Shown here: in pieces, positions 38,580 through 47,044 of the stretch
Numbering within the stretch: the first letter of the stretch is position 1
Layout of the letters: the number at the start of each line of letters is the position of its first letter
Origin: Pseudoxanthomonas suwonensis
GTDB lineage: Bacteria > Pseudomonadota > Gammaproteobacteria > Xanthomonadales > Xanthomonadaceae
Assembly (NCBI GenBank): GCA_003240695.1
Contig: QFNC01000006.1
Span: forward strand, 1 to 64,000
Reading direction: 5' to 3'
DNA length: 64,000 nt
Notes under the pieces: model-generated
What the model was told of the DNA's origin: nothing
What the model saw: the letters and a program-made list of their open reading frames with translations, nothing else
Database searches by the model: none
Made by a program: the position numbers and the translations under genes

Positions 38580-39437
38580 ATGGATCAAACCCTGATCACC
38601 CGCATCGTCGAAGCCGCCCTGCTGGCGGCATCGCAGCCGTTGACGCCGGTGCAGCTGAACGCGCTGTTCCCGCTGGACGAACCGGCCCCGGACGGCAGCA
38701 TCGCCACTGCACTGGCCGAACTGCAGGCGCAGTGCGAGGGCCGCGGCGTGGAACTGGTGGAAGTGGCCAGCGGCTGGCGCTACCAGGTGCAGGCCGACGT
38801 GCACCCGTGGGTGGCCCGCCTGTGGTCCGAACGCAGCACCAAGTACACCCGCGCCACTCTGGAAACGCTGGCGCTGATCGCCTACCGGCAGCCGATCACC
38901 CGCGGCGAGATCGAGCAGATCCGCGGCGTGGCCACCAACAGCAGCATCATCAAGGCGCTGGAGGAACGCGAGTGGATCCGCGTGGTCGGCCACCGCGACA
39001 TGCCGGGCAAACCCGAGCTGCTGGGCACCACCAGGACCTTCCTGGACTACTTTGGCCTGAACAGCCTGGACGCATTGCCGCCGCTGTCCGAATTGAAGGA
39101 CTTCGGCGATCTCGAACCGCAGCTGGATCTGGGCGATGCGCCGCTGCCGACGGCGGCCGTGGCGCTGGATGAGGCCGGGCATGTCGATGCCGCTGCCGAT
39201 TTCGCCACGGACCCTGGCGGCGGCGACACGCCATCGACCGCTACCGACAACACTGCCGACGCCGGCCGTGACGAGCACGACGCCACCGACGACGCGCCGA
39301 ACTCGGACGAAGCGGCATCGTCCCACCCACCCGACACCAACGACGCTGCGCAGGCCGATCCGCAGGACGCCGCCGACAGCACCGATCCCACCCCTGCCCT
39401 CGCCGACGACGGCGACAGCACCCGGAGTTCCGAATGA
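38580..39437 (+). CDS. scpB: segregation and condensation protein B with acidic tail
   Basis: ScpB dimers bind ScpA to complete the condensin complex. The 285-aa protein has two winged helices in about residues 1-180: LITRIVEAALLAASQPLTPV, GVELVEVASGWRYQVQADVH, TLETLALIAYRQPITRGEIE, IRGVATNSSIIKALEEREWI and GTTRTFLDYFGLNSLDALPP. From about 185 to the end is a low-complexity Asp/Ala/Thr/Pro tail (for example DEHDATDDAPNSDEAASS), about 100 residues beyond the usual end. ATG overlap with rluB is 4 nt (ATGA). Confidence 0.94.
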   Translation: MDQTLITRIVEAALLAASQPLTPVQLNALFPLDEPAPDGSIATALAELQAQCEGRGVELVEVASGWRYQVQADVHPWVARLWSERSTKYTRATLETLALIAYRQPITRGEIEQIRGVATNSSIIKALEEREWIRVVGHRDMPGKPELLGTTRTFLDYFGLNSLDALPPLSELKDFGDLEPQLDLGDAPLPTAAVALDEAGHVDAAADFATDPGGGDTPSTATDNTADAGRDEHDATDDAPNSDEAASSHPPDTNDAAQADPQDAADSTDPTPALADDGDSTRSSE

Positions 39438-40924
39438 GCAAGACCCCTGGCCGCACCCTGTCCCTGAAACGCGGCGACAGCACCACCGATACCGCATCGA
39501 AACTGGAAGAACGCCTGCACAAAGTGCTGGCGCAGGCCGGGCTGGGCTCGCGCCGGGCGCTGGAGCAGCGCATCGCCGGCGGCCTGGTGAAGGTGAACGG
39601 CGAGACCGCGCAGGTCGGCATGTCGGTGAAAAGCGGCGACCGCATCGAGCTGGACGGCAAGACTTTCGTGGCCAGCGCACTGACCGAGCCGGCCCGGGTG
39701 CTGATGTACAACAAGCCCGAAGGCGAGGTGACCACGCGCGAGGATCCCGAAGGCCGCCCGACCATCTTCGATGCGCTGCCGGCTCTGAAGGGCGCGCGCT
39801 GGATCGCCATCGGCCGCCTGGACATCAACACCACCGGGCTGCTGCTGCTGACCACCGACGGCGAACTGGCCAACGCGATGATGCATCCCTCCGGCGAGGT
39901 GGTGCGCGAATACGTGTGCCGCGTGCGTGCGCCGGAAGGCGAGACCGAGGTGTCCGACAAGCTGGTGGACCGGCTCCGCCGCGGCGTGGCGTTGGACGAC
40001 GGCCCGGCTAAATTCGATGCCATCGAACGGCTGGGCGGCACCGATTCGCACGACTGGTTCAAGGTGCAGCTGTCCGAAGGCCGCAACCGCGAAGTGCGGC
40101 GCCTGTGGGAGTCGCAGGGCTGCCAGGTGTCGCGGCTCAAGCGCACCCGCTACGGCGACGTGCAAATGCCGCAACCACTGCTGCGCGGGCAGTCGCAGGA
40201 GCTGCCCACCGAACAGGTCGAGGCGCTGCGCAAGACCTTGGGACTGGAAAACGGCCCGCCACCGGCGCTGACCCTGCAGCCGGTGATCGGCCAGCGCAAG
40301 GCGGCCAAATCCACCGTGCAGACCGCCGGCCGGCGCGGCGAAGGCTACGTGAACGGCCACAACAGTGCCGATGAAGGACGCGAACTGCGCCGTTTCGATC
40401 ACGTGCGCGAGGACCGCGGCCGGCGCGGCAACCGCAAGCCGCACGGCGGCCTGACCGTCAGCGGCGAAGCAGCCGCGCGCCAATCGCAGAAGCCGTTCAA
40501 GCAGCGCACCCAGAAAGGTCCGAAGCCGCTGCCGGACGGCAACCCCGCCGCGTTCCGCAGCTGGTACGTGCCCGATGGCGTGGACACCGGCCCCACCGGG
40601 CATCGCAATGCCGGCGACCGCAAGCCGAAAAAGCGCTTCGGTCAGTCGGCCAATCCGGCAGCGGGCGGTTTCGGCAACGACGGAAGCCCGCGCCCGGCAC
40701 GCGCATCGCAACCGCGCTCCAGACATCCCTACGGCCATCCCGGCAATGCGCCCAGCTTCCCATCCGACCATGCGCACATGGGCAATGAGCGTCCCGCTGG
40801 GCGTCCAGGGCGCGGCCCGCGCCCGGGCGGCGGCAATCCCACCAATCGCCCCCAGGGCCCACGGGGTCCGCGCGGCAACAGCGGCGGGCCGCGGCGAGGT
40901 GGTGGTGGTGGCCGCGGCGGTTGA
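39434..40924 (+). CDS. rluB: 23S rRNA pseudouridine(2605) synthase RluB with long basic tail
   Basis: 496 aa. S4 domain LEERLHKVLAQAGLGSRRAL (about 23-80), then RsuA/RluB synthase: RVLMYNKPEGEVTTREDPEG, WIAIGRLDINTTGLLLLTTD (catalytic Asp in GRLDINTTGL), NAMMHPSGEVVREYVCRV, LSEGRNREVRRLWESQGCQV and RLKRTRYGDVQMP. The enzyme proper ends near residue 280. The rest (over 200 aa) is Arg/Gly/Asn/Pro-rich, ending GGPRRGGGGGRGG. Such RGG-type tails bind RNA. Co-translated with scpB, as is common in gammaproteobacteria. Confidence 0.94.
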   Translation: MSKTPGRTLSLKRGDSTTDTASKLEERLHKVLAQAGLGSRRALEQRIAGGLVKVNGETAQVGMSVKSGDRIELDGKTFVASALTEPARVLMYNKPEGEVTTREDPEGRPTIFDALPALKGARWIAIGRLDINTTGLLLLTTDGELANAMMHPSGEVVREYVCRVRAPEGETEVSDKLVDRLRRGVALDDGPAKFDAIERLGGTDSHDWFKVQLSEGRNREVRRLWESQGCQVSRLKRTRYGDVQMPQPLLRGQSQELPTEQVEALRKTLGLENGPPPALTLQPVIGQRKAAKSTVQTAGRRGEGYVNGHNSADEGRELRRFDHVREDRGRRGNRKPHGGLTVSGEAAARQSQKPFKQRTQKGPKPLPDGNPAAFRSWYVPDGVDTGPTGHRNAGDRKPKKRFGQSANPAAGGFGNDGSPRPARASQPRSRHPYGHPGNAPSFPSDHAHMGNERPAGRPGRGPRPGGGNPTNRPQGPRGPRGNSGGPRRGGGGGRGG

Positions 40925-40948
40925 TCGCGAATTGGATGGCATGGGGAA

Positions 40949-41029
40949 ATGATCGTGAAGCTCGAAACAGTCAGCCTGAAGCGTTCTCAACACCTGACAG
41001 AACGTTGGGTGCAGGACCGCATCTTTCCC
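40949..41029 (+). pseudogene. 5' fragment of a NucS/DUF5655-like gene
   Basis: The frame opens MIVKLETVSLKRSQHLTERW, then VQDRIF. From memory this is the conserved start of a bacterial family of about 340 aa whose members begin with a KRS..LTE.W..DRI motif and continue ..DPSILGLGDL. Here the similarity stops after DRI, where the downstream beta-helix fragment takes over in another frame. A broken remnant, not a gene. Confidence 0.45.
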
Positions 41030-41657
41030 GCCGGGCCGGGCCGGCGGCGGTTTCGCCATCCAGCTGCTGCCCGATGCCGGTGGACGGCCCGATCTGGGCG
41101 GTCACGCCATTCTCGACAACCGCGTGGACCGCTTCGAGACCGGCCTGGAAGTGTGCGGTAAGCCGTTTTCCGGCAACACCGTGGCCGGAAACACGTTTCG
41201 CAACATCGGCAACTCCGCCGTGTTCCTGCGGGATGGCAGCAGCAGCAGCAGCAGCAAAGTGACGGACAACACGATCGAAAACAGCCGCAATGGCATCGTG
41301 ATCGGCTCCGGAATCAGCAACGAAGTGACCTACAACCACATCCAGCGCGGCACGTACGGCGTCGGCCTGTGGCCGCAGCTGCGCGGCGGCTGCAATGCCG
41401 GCGGCGCCACCGTGCCCACCATCGGGTGCACCTTCATCGCCTACAACGAGATCGCCAAACAGCACATGACCGTGTCGCTGGGATCGAATCTGAAACTGTG
41501 GCGGGTTTTGAAGAACCGCATCGGCAAGAACCTGCTGCATGACACCAGCTACGGTCTGTGGTTCAACGCCGACACCGCCGACAACGACGCCCGCTACAAC
41601 TTCTTCCCGGACACCTGCCTGCCGATCAGGGATGACGGCAGCGGAAACCTGTATTGA
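40998..41657 (+). pseudogene. 5'-truncated right-handed beta-helix (NosD-like) protein
   Basis: An open frame without a usable start upstream: after the junction it reads GGGFAIQLLPDAGGRPDLGG, HAILDNRVDRFETGLEVCG, then NTVAGNTFRNIGNSAVFLRD, NTIENSRNGIVIGSGISNEV and TYNHIQRGTYGVGLWPQL. Repeated N-x-[IF]-x-x-[SN] rungs are those of parallel beta-helix repeat proteins (NosD/pectate-lyase-like). The only start codon in frame is GTG 41124, which would begin in the middle of a rung. The signal peptide and first rungs are missing. Ser-rich loop SSSSSS at about 41235. Probably a decayed surface or secreted protein. Confidence 0.6.
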
Positions 41658-41681
41658 CCGGGTGCAACAGCCGCCGCGTGG

Positions 41682-42491
41682 TCAATCCCAGGCCACGCGG
41701 TCGCCATCCTGCAATGCGGTGAATCGCGCACGGAACGCCTGCAATTCGGCGGCCTGCAGGGTGGTGGTGGTCACCAGCTCGCGGTCGGCGCATTCGCTGA
41801 GCGGGCTGCCCAGGAAATCCAGCACCGCGCTGTCGCCGGCATAGTGCAGGCCGTTGCCGTCGCTGCCCACGCGGTTCACCCCGGCCACGTAGCACACGTT
41901 CTCGATCGCGCGGGCGCGCAGCAGCGTCTGCCAGGCGTAGGCGCGCGCGTCCGGCCAGTTGGCCACGTAGATCAGCAGGTCGAAATCGGGGCCGCCGGCA
42001 TTTTCCGTGTCCCAGCGGTTGCGCGAAAATGCCGGAAAGCGCAGGTCGTAGCACACCAACGGGCAGATGCGCCAACCGCGCCAGGTCACGGTCAAGCGCT
42101 GGCGGCCAGCGGCATAGCGCTCGTGCTCGCGCGCGAAGGTGAACAGATGCCGCTTGTCGTAGTGCTGCACACGGCCATCCGGGGTGACGAACAGCAGCCG
42201 GTTGAACACGGCATCGCCTTGGCGCAGTTGCACGCTGCCGGTGATGGCGGCATCGATGGCCCGCGCCTGCTCGCGCAGCCACGCGACCGTGGCGCCGTCC
42301 ATGGTTTCGGCGTTGGCAATCGCATCGTTGGAAAACCCGCTGGTGAAGGTTTCCGGCAGCACCGCCAGATCGGTTCGCCCGCGCAGCCCGCGCAGCGACT
42401 CGCCGTAGTAGTCGCGATTGGCCTGCGGGTCGTGCCAGCGGGTATCGCCCTGGATCAGCGAGACGCGCAGGTCCTGTGCCGGCGTGGTCAC
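41682..42491 (-). CDS. nitrilase-family omega-amidase (YafV type)
   Basis: 269 aa from GTG 42491, overlapping the aminotransferase stop (GTGA). The Glu-Lys-Cys triad: AVLPETFTSGFS (Glu), YDKRHLFTFAREHERYAAG (Lys) and CPLVCYDLRFPAFSRNRWD (Cys). YafV-type enzymes hydrolyse alpha-ketoglutaramate and 2-oxosuccinamate, removing the amide of the keto product made by glutamine/methionine transaminases. The gene next door is such a transaminase, so the pair acts in sequence: transamination with Gln, then deamidation. This is a familiar pairing for methionine salvage. Confidence 0.9.
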   Translation of the reverse strand: MTTPAQDLRVSLIQGDTRWHDPQANRDYYGESLRGLRGRTDLAVLPETFTSGFSNDAIANAETMDGATVAWLREQARAIDAAITGSVQLRQGDAVFNRLLFVTPDGRVQHYDKRHLFTFAREHERYAAGRQRLTVTWRGWRICPLVCYDLRFPAFSRNRWDTENAGGPDFDLLIYVANWPDARAYAWQTLLRARAIENVCYVAGVNRVGSDGNGLHYAGDSAVLDFLGSPLSECADRELVTTTTLQAAELQAFRARFTALQDGDRVAWD

Positions 42492-43642
42492 AGCCGCTGC
42501 AACCGTTCGATGGCCGCATCCAGCGTGGCCGGAGCCTTGGCGAAGCACAGCCGCGCCAGCCTCTGCCCGGCCGGTGGCTGATCGTAGAACGGCGACAGCG
42601 GAATCGCCGTCACTCCGTGTTCGATGGTCAGCCAGCGGCAGAACGCGGCATCGTCCAGATCGCTCACCGCCGAATAATCCACCAACTGGAAATACCCGCC
42701 CGGCACCGGCAGCGGCCGCAGCCGTGTGGTCAGCAATTGCTGGCGGAAACGGTCGCGCTTGTCCTGGTAGAACGCGCCCAGTTGCAGGTAGTGTTCCGGC
42801 TCGGCATCCAGCATCGCCGCGAACGCCTGCTGCGCGGGATGGAACGTGCAGAACACGTTGTACTGATGCACCTTGCGGAACTCCGCCGACAGCGCCGGCG
42901 GTGCGATGCAGTAGCCCACTTTCCAGCCGGTGCAGTGGTAGGTCTTGCCGAAGCTGGACACCACGAACGCCCGTTCCCGCAGCTCCGGGTAGCGCAGCGC
43001 GGACTCGTGGCGGGCGCCGTCGAACACGATGTGCTCGTACACCTCGTCCGCCAGCAACCAGATGCCGGTGTCGCGCAGCAGGTCTGCCAACGTGGCCATG
43101 TCCTGCGCAGACAGCATCGCGCCGGACGGGTTGTGCGGGCTGTTGATCATCAACAATCGCGTGTTCGGGGTGATCGCATCGCGCACCCGCTGCCAGTCGG
43201 GGGCGAAGGTTGAGGCATCCAGCGGCACGTGCACCGCACGCGCACCGGCCAGGTCGATGGCCGGTTCGTAGCAGTCGTAGCAGGGATCGAGCACGATCAC
43301 CTCGTCGCCCGCGCGCACCATCGCATGCACCACGTTGAAGATGGCCTCGGTGGCGCCGCTGGTCACGGTGATCTCGGCATCGGCATCCACGGCCACGCCG
43401 TACACGCGTTCGGTCTTGCGGGCGATGGCCTGGCGCAACGCCGGGGTACCGGTCATCATCGCGTACTGGTTGTGACCGGCACGCATCGCCTTGTCCAGTT
43501 CGTCCACCAGCCGCTGCGGCACCGGAAAATCGGGAAACCCTTGGCCCAGATTGACCGCACCGTGCTCGGCGGCCAGTTGCGACATCACGGTGAAGATGGT
43601 GGTGCCCACCTTCGGCAGCTTGGTAGCGAGGGATGACGGCAT
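42488..43642 (-). CDS. methionine/glutamine aminotransferase (YbdL-like, class I PLP)
   Basis: 384 aa. Class-I fold: LAAEHGAVNLGQGFPDFPVP, YAMMTGTPALRQAIARKTER, VTSGATEAIFNVVHAMVRAG, LLMINSPHNPSGAMLSAQDM, WLLADEVYEHIVFDGARHES and the PLP lysine in VVSSFGKTYHCTGWKVGYCI. These match YbdL/KAT-type enzymes that convert 2-oxo-4-methylthiobutanoate to methionine using glutamine. It is coupled to the omega-amidase gene. Divergent from ccmA with about 127 bp between. Confidence 0.9.
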   Translation of the reverse strand: MPSSLATKLPKVGTTIFTVMSQLAAEHGAVNLGQGFPDFPVPQRLVDELDKAMRAGHNQYAMMTGTPALRQAIARKTERVYGVAVDADAEITVTSGATEAIFNVVHAMVRAGDEVIVLDPCYDCYEPAIDLAGARAVHVPLDASTFAPDWQRVRDAITPNTRLLMINSPHNPSGAMLSAQDMATLADLLRDTGIWLLADEVYEHIVFDGARHESALRYPELRERAFVVSSFGKTYHCTGWKVGYCIAPPALSAEFRKVHQYNVFCTFHPAQQAFAAMLDAEPEHYLQLGAFYQDKRDRFRQQLLTTRLRPLPVPGGYFQLVDYSAVSDLDDAAFCRWLTIEHGVTAIPLSPFYDQPPAGQRLARLCFAKAPATLDAAIERLQRL

Positions 43643-43729
43643 CGGCAACTCCGGTCGGCAACGGTGATGGCAAGGTGGTCCGGCAGCCGAACACGCAGCG
43701 CCGGAGTACAGGCGCCAGTGTGGCACAGC

Positions 43730-43735
43730 TACACT
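43730..43735 (+). promoter_or_regulatory. candidate -10 box of ccmAB
   Basis: TACACT 34 nt before the ccmA start. No good -35 at 16-18 bp, so the call rests on the -10 alone. Confidence 0.3.
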
Positions 43736-43769
43736 ACCCGGCCCGTCGCGTCCGACGCCGTCTTGCCGC

Positions 43770-44422
<653 letters not shown>

Positions 44423-44426
<4 letters not shown>

Positions 44427-45091
44427 TCGCCGCCGCCCGCGCCCTGCTGCTGCGCGACATCCGCCTGCTGTGGCGTCGCCGCGGCGATGCCCTGCAACCG
44501 GCGCTGTTCGCGTTGCTGGTGGTGATGCTGTTCGCGCTGGCACTGGGCGGCAAGGCCGACACGCTGGCGGCGCATGCCTCGGCCATCATCTGGGTCACGG
44601 TGCTGCTGTCCGGCCTGCTGTCGCTGGACACTCTGTTCCGCAGCGATGCCGAGGATGGCTCGCTGGAGCAATGGCTGCTGGCACCGGTACCGCTGCCCTG
44701 GCTGGTGCTGATCCGCGTGATCAGCCACTGGCTGACCGGCACCCTGCCGCTGGTACTGGCCACGCCCCTGTTGGGCGAACTGCTGCAGTTGCCGCACGCT
44801 CAATTGCCGTTGCTGCTGGGCACGTTGCTGCTGGGCACGCCATTGCTGAGCCTGCTGGGCGCGGTGATCGCCGCGCTCACCGTGGGCATGCGCCGCGCCG
44901 GCGTGCTGGTCGCGCTGCTGGCCCTGCCGCTGTACGTGCCGGTGCTGGTGTTCGGTGCGGGCAGCGTGGCCGCCGCTGCACAGGGGCTGGACGTGGTCGG
45001 GCCGCTGCTGTTGCTGGCGGGTGGATTAATCGCGGCCGCGCTGCTGGCGCCACTGGCCACGGCCGCCGCCATCCGCATCGCCCTGCAGTAG
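44423..45091 (+). CDS. ccmB: heme exporter permease CcmB
   Basis: 222 aa, six hydrophobic helices. Typical features: LLLRDIRLLWRRRGDALQPA at the N-terminus, LSLDTLFRSDAEDGSLEQWL (conserved cytoplasmic/periplasmic loop), ISHWLTGTLPLVLATPLL. The usual ccmC neighbour is missing: after the ccmB stop the azurin promoter begins within 10 bp and ccmC lies 6.3 kb on. Confidence 0.95.
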
Positions 45092-45100
45092 CGAACCGGT

Positions 45101-45114
45101 TTGAGCTGGATCAA
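45101..45114 (+). promoter_or_regulatory. FNR/ANR/CRP-type operator before the lipid-anchored azurin gene
   Basis: TTGAGCTGGATCAA matches the FNR consensus TTGAT-N4-ATCAA at nine of ten fixed positions. A -10-like GATAAT is at 45137-45142, giving a start site near 45149 and placing the operator centre at about -41.5, the class II activation position. A CRP-family regulator activated at low oxygen (FNR/ANR/DNR) or by cAMP/c-di-GMP (Clp) could bind; the two halves fit ANR best. Confidence 0.65.
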
Positions 45115-45136
45115 GGGCGTCTCACGCAGCCTGCGG

Positions 45137-45142
45137 GATAAT
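45137..45142 (+). promoter_or_regulatory. -10 box of the azurin promoter
   Basis: GATAAT, 22 bp after the FNR-type box; no separate -35, as expected for a class II activated promoter. Distance to the ATG at 45170 is 27 nt. Confidence 0.5.
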
Positions 45143-45169
45143 CGCGGCCTCAACCCCGTGGAGACACCG

Positions 45170-45766
45170 ATGAAACCTGCAATCGCCTTTCCCTCGCTGC
45201 TCGGCCTCGGCCTGATGCTCTCGCTATCCGCCTGCAGCAAGCCGGCAGAGCCGCCTGTCGCGCCGACCCCCGCGCCTGCACCGGCACTCGTTGCCGAACC
45301 GGCACCTGCAGTCGAACCCGCTCCGGCGGCCGAACCCGCACCGGTTGCCGAAGCCGCTGCGGCTCCGGCCGCTGCCCCAGGCGGCTGCTCGGTCAACATC
45401 GCCGGCGATGACGCGATGAAGTACGACACAGCCCAGATCACCGTTCCCAAGACCTGCACCGACTTCACCGTCAATCTGACCCATACCGGCAAGCTGCCGG
45501 TGGGCGCGATGGGCCATAACGTGGTCATCAGCAAGACCGCCGCCATGGATGCGGTGGCCAAGGACGGTGGTGCCGCCGGTGCTGCGGGCGGTTACCTCAA
45601 GGCCGGCGATGCGCGCGTGGTGGCCGCCACCAGCATGATCGGCGGTGGCGAAACCACCTCCGTCACCTTTCCGGTCAGCAAGCTCGGCGATGGCAATGGC
45701 TACTCGTTCTTCTGCAGCTTCCCGGGTCATCTCGCACTGATGAAGGGCAGCGTGGTCCTGCAGTAA
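45170..45766 (+). CDS. lipid-anchored azurin (Laz-like blue copper protein)
   Basis: 198 aa. Lipobox LSAC with Cys22 after a 21-residue signal, then a 48-residue Ala/Glu/Pro-rich linker (repeats like AEPAPA), then azurin at 71-198. Copper ligands: His116 in MGHNV, Cys182 in FFCSFPGH, His187 and Met191 in LALMKG; the disulfide Cys73-Cys96 is present. The form with linker and lipid resembles Neisseria Laz, an outer-membrane azurin that carries electrons to periplasmic enzymes. Preceded by an FNR-type promoter and followed by a strong hairpin, so it may have its own transcript. Confidence 0.93.
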   Translation: MKPAIAFPSLLGLGLMLSLSACSKPAEPPVAPTPAPAPALVAEPAPAVEPAPAAEPAPVAEAAAAPAAAPGGCSVNIAGDDAMKYDTAQITVPKTCTDFTVNLTHTGKLPVGAMGHNVVISKTAAMDAVAKDGGAAGAAGGYLKAGDARVVAATSMIGGGETTSVTFPVSKLGDGNGYSFFCSFPGHLALMKGSVVLQ

Positions 45767-45781
45767 GCCTGCAGCGTCGCT

Positions 45782-45816
45782 TCGCACCCGGCGCGTTCGA
45801 CTGGCGCCGGGTGCGA
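45782..45816 (+). terminator. perfect 13-bp hairpin after the first azurin gene
   Basis: TCGCACCCGGCGC and GCGCCGGGTGCGA form a perfect 13-bp stem with a 9-nt loop, 15 nt after the azurin stop. It is not followed by a T tract (CATCGAAAAG), so it may terminate weakly or act as an mRNA 3' stabiliser. Confidence 0.55.
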
Positions 45817-45878
45817 CATCGAAAAGCGTGCCTGCGGTCACAGAACAAGGCGATCGCTCGTCTCCAAGCCACTTCTGC

Positions 45879-45908
45879 TTGACCATTGCCCCATACCTGA
45901 ATGATCAT
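45879..45908 (+). promoter_or_regulatory. candidate sigma-70 promoter of the decaheme cytochrome operon
   Basis: TTGACC (45879-45884), 18 bp, then GATCAT (45903-45908). It is 60 nt before the ATG at 45968. The RBS GGGGAGGGA is 4 nt before the start. Confidence 0.35.
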
Positions 45909-45967
45909 GGCTGCGAACCGGCAGTAGCCAGTCATTAGAAGCCACACAGGTTCCTGGGGAGGGACAG

Positions 45968-47023
45968 ATGCGTGTATTCGCCGCAGCATTCGTGCTTGCT
46001 TCGTCCATGCTGACCGGTGCCGGGTGGCTCTGGCCAGTCGCTGCACAGGACGTCGCGCAAGCCGCCAATCCGCACAACCTTCCCGGCAGCAACCTGGGCA
46101 ATGATACGGCGACCGCCGGCCACGGCTTCGGTCCGGCGGCGGGCTTTGCCAGCGCCAGCGCACCGATCAACCCGCAGGCACCGGATGCCAAGCCGATCGG
46201 CCAGGCCACCTGCGTGGCCTGCCACAGCGGCGAAGCCGACAATTTCGCCCACACCACCCATGCCATGGGCATGCAGGTCGCCGCAGCTGCCGACCCCATG
46301 GCCGCCACCTGTGAAGGCTGCCACGGTCCCGGATCCGCGCACGCCGCTTCGCCCAGCACCAACGGCAGCATCATTTCCTTCCGCAAGGGTGCCGAAACCG
46401 CCATCGCCACCCAGACCGGTACCTGCCTGGCCTGCCACAGCGGCGGTCCGCGCGACGCCTGGCTGGGTTCGGTGCACCAGCGCAACCAGCTCTCGTGCAG
46501 CGACTGCCACAACCCGATGGCCGCATTCTCGGTGCAGGGCCTGACCACCCGGCAATCGGCCAGCGAAACCTGCGCCACCTGCCACAAGGACGTGCGCCAG
46601 CAGTTCAACCGCCGCTCGCACATGCCACTGGCGGAAGGCCAGATCGGATGCACCGACTGCCACAACCCGCACGGCACCATCAATGCCAACCTGCTGAAGA
46701 CCGACACTGTCAACGACACCTGCTACCAGTGCCATGCCGAGAAGCGCGGTCCGTTCCTGTGGGAACATGCCCCGGTCCGTGAAAACTGCGTGACCTGCCA
46801 TTCGCCGCACGGCTCCAACCAGCAGGCGCTGCTGGTGGCTCCGGTGCCGATGTTGTGCCAGCAATGCCACGCCAACACCCGCCACCCCGGCAACCTGATG
46901 ACAGGGCAGAACCTGGGTAATGGCAACGCGCCGGACGAACGCATCATGGGCCGCGGCTGCCTGACCTGCCACGCCCAGGTGCATGGCTCCAATCACCCAT
47001 CCGGCGCCCGGATGCACAACTGA
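45968..47023 (+). CDS. decaheme c-type cytochrome, MtrA/PioA/DmsE family
   Basis: 351 aa. A Sec signal (cut after VAA, about residue 26) exports it. Ten CxxCH heme sites: Cys82, 115, 153, 177, 202, 228, 252, 274, 297 and 331 (for example CVACH, CEGCH, CLACH). Size and heme count match MtrA, PioA, MtoA and DmsE, which lie inside an outer-membrane barrel and pass electrons across it. The next gene encodes just such a barrel. Direction of flow (reduction of outside acceptors or uptake from Fe(II)) cannot be told from sequence. Confidence 0.93.
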   Translation: MRVFAAAFVLASSMLTGAGWLWPVAAQDVAQAANPHNLPGSNLGNDTATAGHGFGPAAGFASASAPINPQAPDAKPIGQATCVACHSGEADNFAHTTHAMGMQVAAAADPMAATCEGCHGPGSAHAASPSTNGSIISFRKGAETAIATQTGTCLACHSGGPRDAWLGSVHQRNQLSCSDCHNPMAAFSVQGLTTRQSASETCATCHKDVRQQFNRRSHMPLAEGQIGCTDCHNPHGTINANLLKTDTVNDTCYQCHAEKRGPFLWEHAPVRENCVTCHSPHGSNQQALLVAPVPMLCQQCHANTRHPGNLMTGQNLGNGNAPDERIMGRGCLTCHAQVHGSNHPSGARMHN

Positions 47024-47044
47024 CGACAGGGGAGGCTCAGGCTC

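Noticed and set aside
36729..39680. 983-codon open frame on the minus strand across yciI, scpA and scpB
   Set aside because: Only its last 93 codons are a gene (bolA-like). The rest is antisense to scpA/scpB with Arg/His/Gln-rich translation, as expected in GC-rich DNA.
41124..41657. the beta-helix frame as an intact gene from GTG 41124
   Set aside because: The GTG lies inside a rung; matching sequence continues upstream in the same frame to about 41043 without any start or signal peptide.
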